Assembly (NCBI RefSeq): GCF_013386825.1
Contig: NZ_JACARC010000041.1
Location: forward strand, 174,464-238,463
Length of the DNA: 64,000 nucleotides
Source: Pseudomonas sp. IPO3778
GTDB lineage: Bacteria; Pseudomonadota; Gammaproteobacteria; Pseudomonadales; Pseudomonadaceae
Reading direction: 5' to 3'
The notes beneath the pieces are model-generated. The model ran no database searches, was not told the origin of the DNA, and saw only the letters and a list, made by a program, of their open reading frames with translations. The position numbers and the translations under genes were made by a program. Every line of letters starts with the position of its first letter. Within the stretch, counting starts at the first letter, position 1. This document shows, one piece after another, positions 60,339 through 64,000 of this stretch.

Positions 60339-61256
60339 TCAAAGCGCTCCGCCCTTCGGCTGGCCATAGCCGTTGGCTTCAAACAGCTTCTGGCCTTCAG
60401 GGGATTGCAGGTAAGTCACGAACGCCTGGGCCTGTTGCGGGTGGGGGGCGTTTTTCAGCACCGCCGCGTAGAACACCAACGGCTGCGGCTTGAGGGTTTG
60501 CATCTGGCCGTTCTTGTCCGGCAGTTGCAGGCTGACGGTGTCGTACCAGTCATGGGTGAAGGCCGGGTTGCTCAGGTTGATCTCGTCAGGCAGCGCGATA
60601 TACGGCAGCTTGGCCGAGATCGTCGCGCTCTCGTAACCGGAAGCGGCATCAATCTGGCCGGCTTGCAGGCGCGTCAACAGGCCGCCTTCACCGAATACCT
60701 GCTGCGGGTTCTGCACGTCACCCAGAATCTGCCGGGCCAGGCCCGGCTGCCGGTAGTACTTCTCGGCCAGTTTTACCGCAAAGACGATGTTCTGCCCTTG
60801 CGGGTCGGTGGCGGCGTCCGTGCGGCCAAAGCGCAGGCCAGGGCTTTGCAGCACTTTCCACCAGGCCGGCGAGCCAGGGTTCTTGCTGGCTTCCAGCGCG
60901 GCGGCAAAGGTGCTCTTGGGGTTGTAGGCGATGACCATGCGGGTGCTGGCCACCGGCAGCGCCTTGTCCACCAGCCCGGCTTTTTGCAGCACTTCAATCG
61001 GCCCCGGGGTGATGGAGACAAACACATCGGCCACCACCTTCTTCGAGGCCAGCAACCGCGCCATGCCATACGCGCCTTCGCCCTGCCCCTGATAGGTCAG
61101 GTGCTCGCGTTCAGCGAAGGCCGGCCCCAGGGCCTTGTCCATCACCACGCCCATGGAGCCGGCGTAGGCCACATGGAGCGTGCTTTCGGCCTGCACCGAC
61201 ATCGCCACCGACAGCACCAGGCCACTGAGCAGCCATGCACGACTTTTCTTTAACAT
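60339..61256 (-). CDS. ABC transporter substrate-binding protein (ModA/WtpA-like)
   Basis: This protein is about 305 residues long, with the start at the ATG at 61256 (MLKKSRAWLLSGLVLSVAMS) and a signal peptide ending near SVQAES. The mature part opens LHVAYAGSMGVVMDKALGPA and has the Type II binding fold motifs VADVFVSITPGPIEVL, STRMVIAYNPKS and DAASGYESATIS. These suggest an oxyanion-type ligand such as tungstate or molybdate, without certainty. It is transcribed with the permease gene that follows it. Confidence 0.85.
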   Translation of the reverse strand: MLKKSRAWLLSGLVLSVAMSVQAESTLHVAYAGSMGVVMDKALGPAFAEREHLTYQGQGEGAYGMARLLASKKVVADVFVSITPGPIEVLQKAGLVDKALPVASTRMVIAYNPKSTFAAALEASKNPGSPAWWKVLQSPGLRFGRTDAATDPQGQNIVFAVKLAEKYYRQPGLARQILGDVQNPQQVFGEGGLLTRLQAGQIDAASGYESATISAKLPYIALPDEINLSNPAFTHDWYDTVSLQLPDKNGQMQTLKPQPLVFYAAVLKNAPHPQQAQAFVTYLQSPEGQKLFEANGYGQPKGGAL

Positions 61257-61319
61257 GAGGGGTTCCGCTGTAAAGGTAGGTATACAGCGGCGAATAATAA
61301 CCAAGGTGCTATCACTGCT

Positions 61320-62219
61320 TCATGAAACATGCCCGGCCACCACTTTCGAGCGCCACCACCAACCCCGTTGCAGCCCGGCCGCGGCGAGCAGAATGGCCGC
61401 CACACCGAGCCATTGCAGCCAGCCCAGGCGATGCCCAAACGCAATCCAGTCGACAAAAATGGCCGCGATCGGGTAGATAAACGACAGCGCCCCGGTGATT
61501 GCCGTGGGCAACTTCTGGATGGCGCCATACAGCAACACGTACATCAAACCGGTGTGCACCACCCCCAGGGTCAACAGCGCCGCCCACGCATCCATCGAGG
61601 CGGACAGGTTCTGCCACTGCATCAATGGCGCGAGCAACAGTGCGCCCGTGGTCACCTGGATCAAGGCCATCAAATGCGGCGGCACTGCTTTAAGGCGCTT
61701 GATGATCAGCGCCGCAATCGCATACAGCAACGCCGCCCCCAGCGCCAATGCCACGCCCACCAGATAGTCATCCCCGGTGTTTTGCTGATCGCCATGGGCG
61801 GTGACAATCGCCAGCATCCCGACAAACGCCACGCTCAACCACGCGAGTTTCTGCACGGTGATTTTCTCGCCCAGGAACACTGCGGCCAGCATCACCAGCA
61901 GGAAAGGCTGCACGTTATACACCGCCGTGCTGATGGAAATTGAAGCCCTGGCGTACGACTCAAACAGCAGCAACCAGTTGCCCACAATCGCCACGCCACT
62001 GAGCATCGCCAGCCCCAGTGTCGGGTAGCTCAGCAGGTCCAGGCGCAAATAACCCATCAGCCCGCACACCACCAGCAACGTCAGCGCGCCAATCACGCAG
62101 CGCCAGAACACCACCTCCACAACCGGCACCCCGGACACCAGCACGAACCAGCCGATGGTGCCGGATATCAACATGGCGGCGACCATTTCCCAGGACCCAC
62201 GACGTATGGATTTGTCCAT
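61320..62219 (-). CDS. EamA/DMT-family transporter
   Basis: This 299-residue protein starts at the ATG at 62219 after GAGGAG. It has ten hydrophobic helices in two EamA repeats (for example VEVVFWRCVIGALTLLVVCG in the first and SFIYPIAAIFVDWIAFGHRL in the second). Such proteins often export amino acids or metabolites. It is divergent from the split Lrp/AsnC gene 130 bases away. Lrp/AsnC-plus-exporter pairs are common, which supports an amino-acid role. Confidence 0.9.
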   Translation of the reverse strand: MDKSIRRGSWEMVAAMLISGTIGWFVLVSGVPVVEVVFWRCVIGALTLLVVCGLMGYLRLDLLSYPTLGLAMLSGVAIVGNWLLLFESYARASISISTAVYNVQPFLLVMLAAVFLGEKITVQKLAWLSVAFVGMLAIVTAHGDQQNTGDDYLVGVALALGAALLYAIAALIIKRLKAVPPHLMALIQVTTGALLLAPLMQWQNLSASMDAWAALLTLGVVHTGLMYVLLYGAIQKLPTAITGALSFIYPIAAIFVDWIAFGHRLGWLQWLGVAAILLAAAGLQRGWWWRSKVVAGHVS

Positions 62220-62349
62220 GATAGAGCTCCTCAAGTGAGGCTCAATTATGGCAATCTGGTTTGTAGCGACTCCAGACGCTAAACAAGGCGACCTCCGGTT
62301 TTCGCCTTTTCTTATTAGGCAAACCTACGTCATTACTTTCGGAGCGGGC

Positions 62350-62493
62350 ATGATTGACAGCATTGACCAGCAACTGATCGCCGCGCTGATGGACGACTCC
62401 CGTCTGTCCCTCAAGGCCTTGGCGGGCATCACCGGCCTCTCCTCCCCCAGCGTCAGCGAGCGGCTGCGGCGCCTGGAAGAGCGCGGCGTATGA
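62350..62493 (+). pseudogene. Lrp/AsnC-type regulator, N-terminal HTH part (frameshift-split)
   Basis: A start at the ATG at 62350 with GGAG upstream encodes 47 residues: IDQQLIAALMDDSRLSLKAL, then ITGLSSPSVSERLRRLEERG and V-stop. This is a complete Lrp/AsnC helix-turn-helix. In a normal protein the next residues would be like V-x-KNYTVDIDP, and those appear at once in the next frame. The junction reads GGCGTATGAAAAACTAC, so a single-base deletion explains the stop. The stop overlaps the next start as ATGA. Confidence 0.8.
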
Positions 62494-62792
62494 AAAACTA
62501 CACCGTGGACATCGACCCGAAGCATTTCGGCTATCTGCTGCAAGCCATCGTGCGCATTCGCCCCCTGCCGGGAAAACTGCAGGAAGTGGAACGGCAGATC
62601 CAGGCGATCCCCGAGTTCACCGAATGCGACAAGGTGACCGGCGACGACTGCTTCATCGCGCGCCTGCACGTACGCACCATGGATCAACTGGACACGCTGT
62701 TGGACCGGCTCAACGCATACGCCGAAACCAACACCGCCATCGTCAAGAAAACCCCGGTAAAACGCCGGTTGCCGCCGCTGGGGGATTCATGA
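62490..62792 (+). pseudogene. Lrp/AsnC-type regulator, C-terminal RAM part
   Basis: The 100-residue frame starts MKNYTVDIDPKHFGYLLQAI and carries the ligand-binding RAM domain (AIVRIRPLPGKLQEVERQI, ECDKVTGDDCFIARLHVRTM, LDTLLDRLNAYAETNT). It would join the HTH part in one polypeptide if one base were restored near 62489. Because the start overlaps the preceding stop (ATGA), translational coupling could make two separate chains, but the family normally needs the fusion. The gene is probably broken, or a sequencing error is present. Confidence 0.8.
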
Positions 62793-62888
62793 TTTTGAGT
62801 CACTGATGCAGTGACGTGATCGCTATTCTGTCAATGCCGCGTGCTGCTTATGCTTGATCCACCCATTGGAACAACAGGCGTAAACACC

Positions 62889-63743
62889 ATGTATGTCATT
62901 ACCGGAATCACAGGCAAAGTCGGCGGCGCCCTGGCGCGTTTTCTCCTCAACGATCGTCAACCGGTGCGTGCGGTGATTCGCGATGCCGCCAAAGGTGCCG
63001 AATGGGCCGCACTGGGCTGCGAGGTCGCCGTTGCCCACATGGACGACGCCGCGGCCCTTACCGCAGCCTTCAAAGGCGCCACCGGCGTGTTCATCCTGCC
63101 GCCATCGGACTTTGATCCGGAGCCCGGCTTCCCCGAGGCGCGCAACGTCATTGCCGCCGTCGCCCAAGCCATCGAAGCCGCCGCGCCGCAGAAAGTCGTG
63201 TGCCTGTCGACCATTGGCGCCCAGGCCGAGCCCCTTAACCTGCTGACTCAACGCACCCTGATGGAACAGGCCTTGAGCGCGTTAAACCTACCGGTGACCT
63301 TCCTGCGCCCGGGCTGGTTCATGGAAAACGCGGCGTATGACGTGGCCACGGCCCGTGATCACGGCGTGATCCACAGCTTCCTGCAACCGCTGGACAAAGC
63401 CGTCCCCATGATCGCCACCGCCGACGTCGGCCGCCTCGCCGCGCAACTGCTGCAGCAACACTGGACCGGTCGCCGAGTGGTTGAACTGGAAGGCCAGTGG
63501 GTCAGCCCTAACGACATCGCCCGCACATTGAGCGAAGTGCTCAATCGCGGCGTGACGGCACAGGTGGTGCCCCGGGATACCTGGGAGCCGATGTTTCGCG
63601 AGCAAGGTGCGCAGAACCCAATGCCGCGCATGCGCATGATTGATGGATTCAATGAAGGTTGGATCTGCTTTGAGCAGGCCGAGGTGGTCAAGGGCGAAAC
63701 CTCGTTACTGAAGGTGTTGCGGGAGTTGGCTACAAAAGCTTGA
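62889..63743 (+). CDS. NmrA/SDR-family NAD(P)-binding protein
   Basis: This protein is about 284 residues long, with the start at the ATG at 62889 (MYVITGITGKVGGALARFLL). The glycine motif GITGKVG at residues 5-11 binds the dinucleotide. ATGVFILPPSDFDPEPGFPE, VVCLSTIGAQ and VTFLRPGWFMENAAYDV are typical of NmrA-like or quinone oxidoreductase-2-like proteins. The catalytic Tyr-Lys pair of classical SDRs is not evident, so it may act as a redox sensor or quinone reductase. It is single, without neighbours of related function. Confidence 0.88.
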   Translation: MYVITGITGKVGGALARFLLNDRQPVRAVIRDAAKGAEWAALGCEVAVAHMDDAAALTAAFKGATGVFILPPSDFDPEPGFPEARNVIAAVAQAIEAAAPQKVVCLSTIGAQAEPLNLLTQRTLMEQALSALNLPVTFLRPGWFMENAAYDVATARDHGVIHSFLQPLDKAVPMIATADVGRLAAQLLQQHWTGRRVVELEGQWVSPNDIARTLSEVLNRGVTAQVVPRDTWEPMFREQGAQNPMPRMRMIDGFNEGWICFEQAEVVKGETSLLKVLRELATKA

Positions 63744-63777
63744 GGGTTGAATCAGCAGGGGAGCGTCATCGTTAACG

Positions 63778-63995
63778 ACCTTCGCGAGCAAGCCCGCTCC
63801 CACATTTTGGACCGAGTTCGCTTTGGCCTTTGTTCTGCCTGAAAGAGCTGACCTGAGCGGTAGAAGCCAGAGCAAGAGCAAGGGCGCACGCGGTCAAAAA
63901 TGTGGGAGCGGGCTTGCTCGCGAATGCGGTCTTTCAGTTGATGCATTCGGTGACTGACACACCGCCTTCGCGAGCAAGCCCGCTCCCAATTTTGG
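63778..63995. repeat. Cluster of three REP palindromes
   Basis: The core CGAGCAAGCCCGCTCCCAC occurs in direct orientation near 63784-63803, inverted (GTGGGAGCGGGCTTGCTCGCG) near 63902-63922, and direct again near 63970-63988. These are the common Pseudomonas REP elements of intergenic spaces. Their alternating orientation would allow a REPIN-type hairpin. No gene is visible between 63744 and the window end. Confidence 0.85.
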
Positions 63996-64000
63996 ATCCG

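Overview
The window looks like an accessory-rich stretch of a Pseudomonas chromosome, most likely of the P. fluorescens group. The support is uniform GC-rich coding, two OprD-type porins, Pseudomonas-type REP palindromes, an RND efflux operon, a DUF2790 protein and Roc/Rcs/Pvr-type signalling next to chaperone-usher fimbriae. No rRNA, tRNA, CRISPR array, phage or complete insertion sequence was seen.

Layout. (1) 1-6019: the end of an RND efflux operon (outer-membrane factor, adaptor, pump), then a convergent DoxX gene and a small secreted DUF2790 protein. (2) 6178-19650: a tightly overlapping six-gene type I secretion operon on the minus strand. It encodes a TolC-like channel, a MotB/OmpA-like protein, an HlyD adaptor, a MotA/TolQ-like channel with a long helical tail, a 2212-residue RTX repeat protein and the ABC exporter. 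The MotA/MotB-like pair inside a type I operon recalls SiiA/SiiB of the Salmonella SPI-4 adhesin system, with a different gene order and cargo. This is the best candidate here for an unusual system. (3) 19719-21595: gene relics (an autotransporter barrel and a fimbrial-subunit tail) and a small receiver protein behind a duplicated promoter. (4) 21587-27079: two REC-EAL proteins flanking a BvgS/RcsC-type hybrid kinase and its LuxR-type response regulator. (5) 27243-33298: a six-gene chaperone-usher fimbrial operon. Palindromes of the form GGAAA[C/T]TTCC lie upstream of the small receiver gene and both EAL genes, and a one-mismatch relative lies upstream of the pilin gene, which suggests a shared regulator.

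(6) 33743-38893: a nucleoside uptake and hydrolysis locus (MFS transporter, porin, LacI regulator, nucleoside hydrolase) with two matching LacI-type operators. (7) 38871-42931: a GH13 trehalose-synthase-like enzyme, a LysR regulator and a bicupin protein. (8) 43061-50592: porin, secreted GH3 beta-glucosidase, MHS transporter and M20 amidohydrolase, with a divergent LysR gene and a perfect inverted repeat between them. This looks like a catabolic unit for glycosylated or amide-linked, perhaps plant-derived, compounds. (9) 50684-54687: MipA-like protein, alpha/beta hydrolase and an OmpR-type two-component pair. (10) 54688-64000: an intergenic region with an orphan minus-strand terminator, a second OprD porin, ridA, a REP-bounded 135-bp element between 130-bp direct repeats, rlhA, an ABC permease and binding protein without ATPase, an EamA exporter, a split Lrp/AsnC regulator, an NmrA-type oxidoreductase and a REP cluster.

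All functions are inferred from motifs and context read by eye; no database search was possible.
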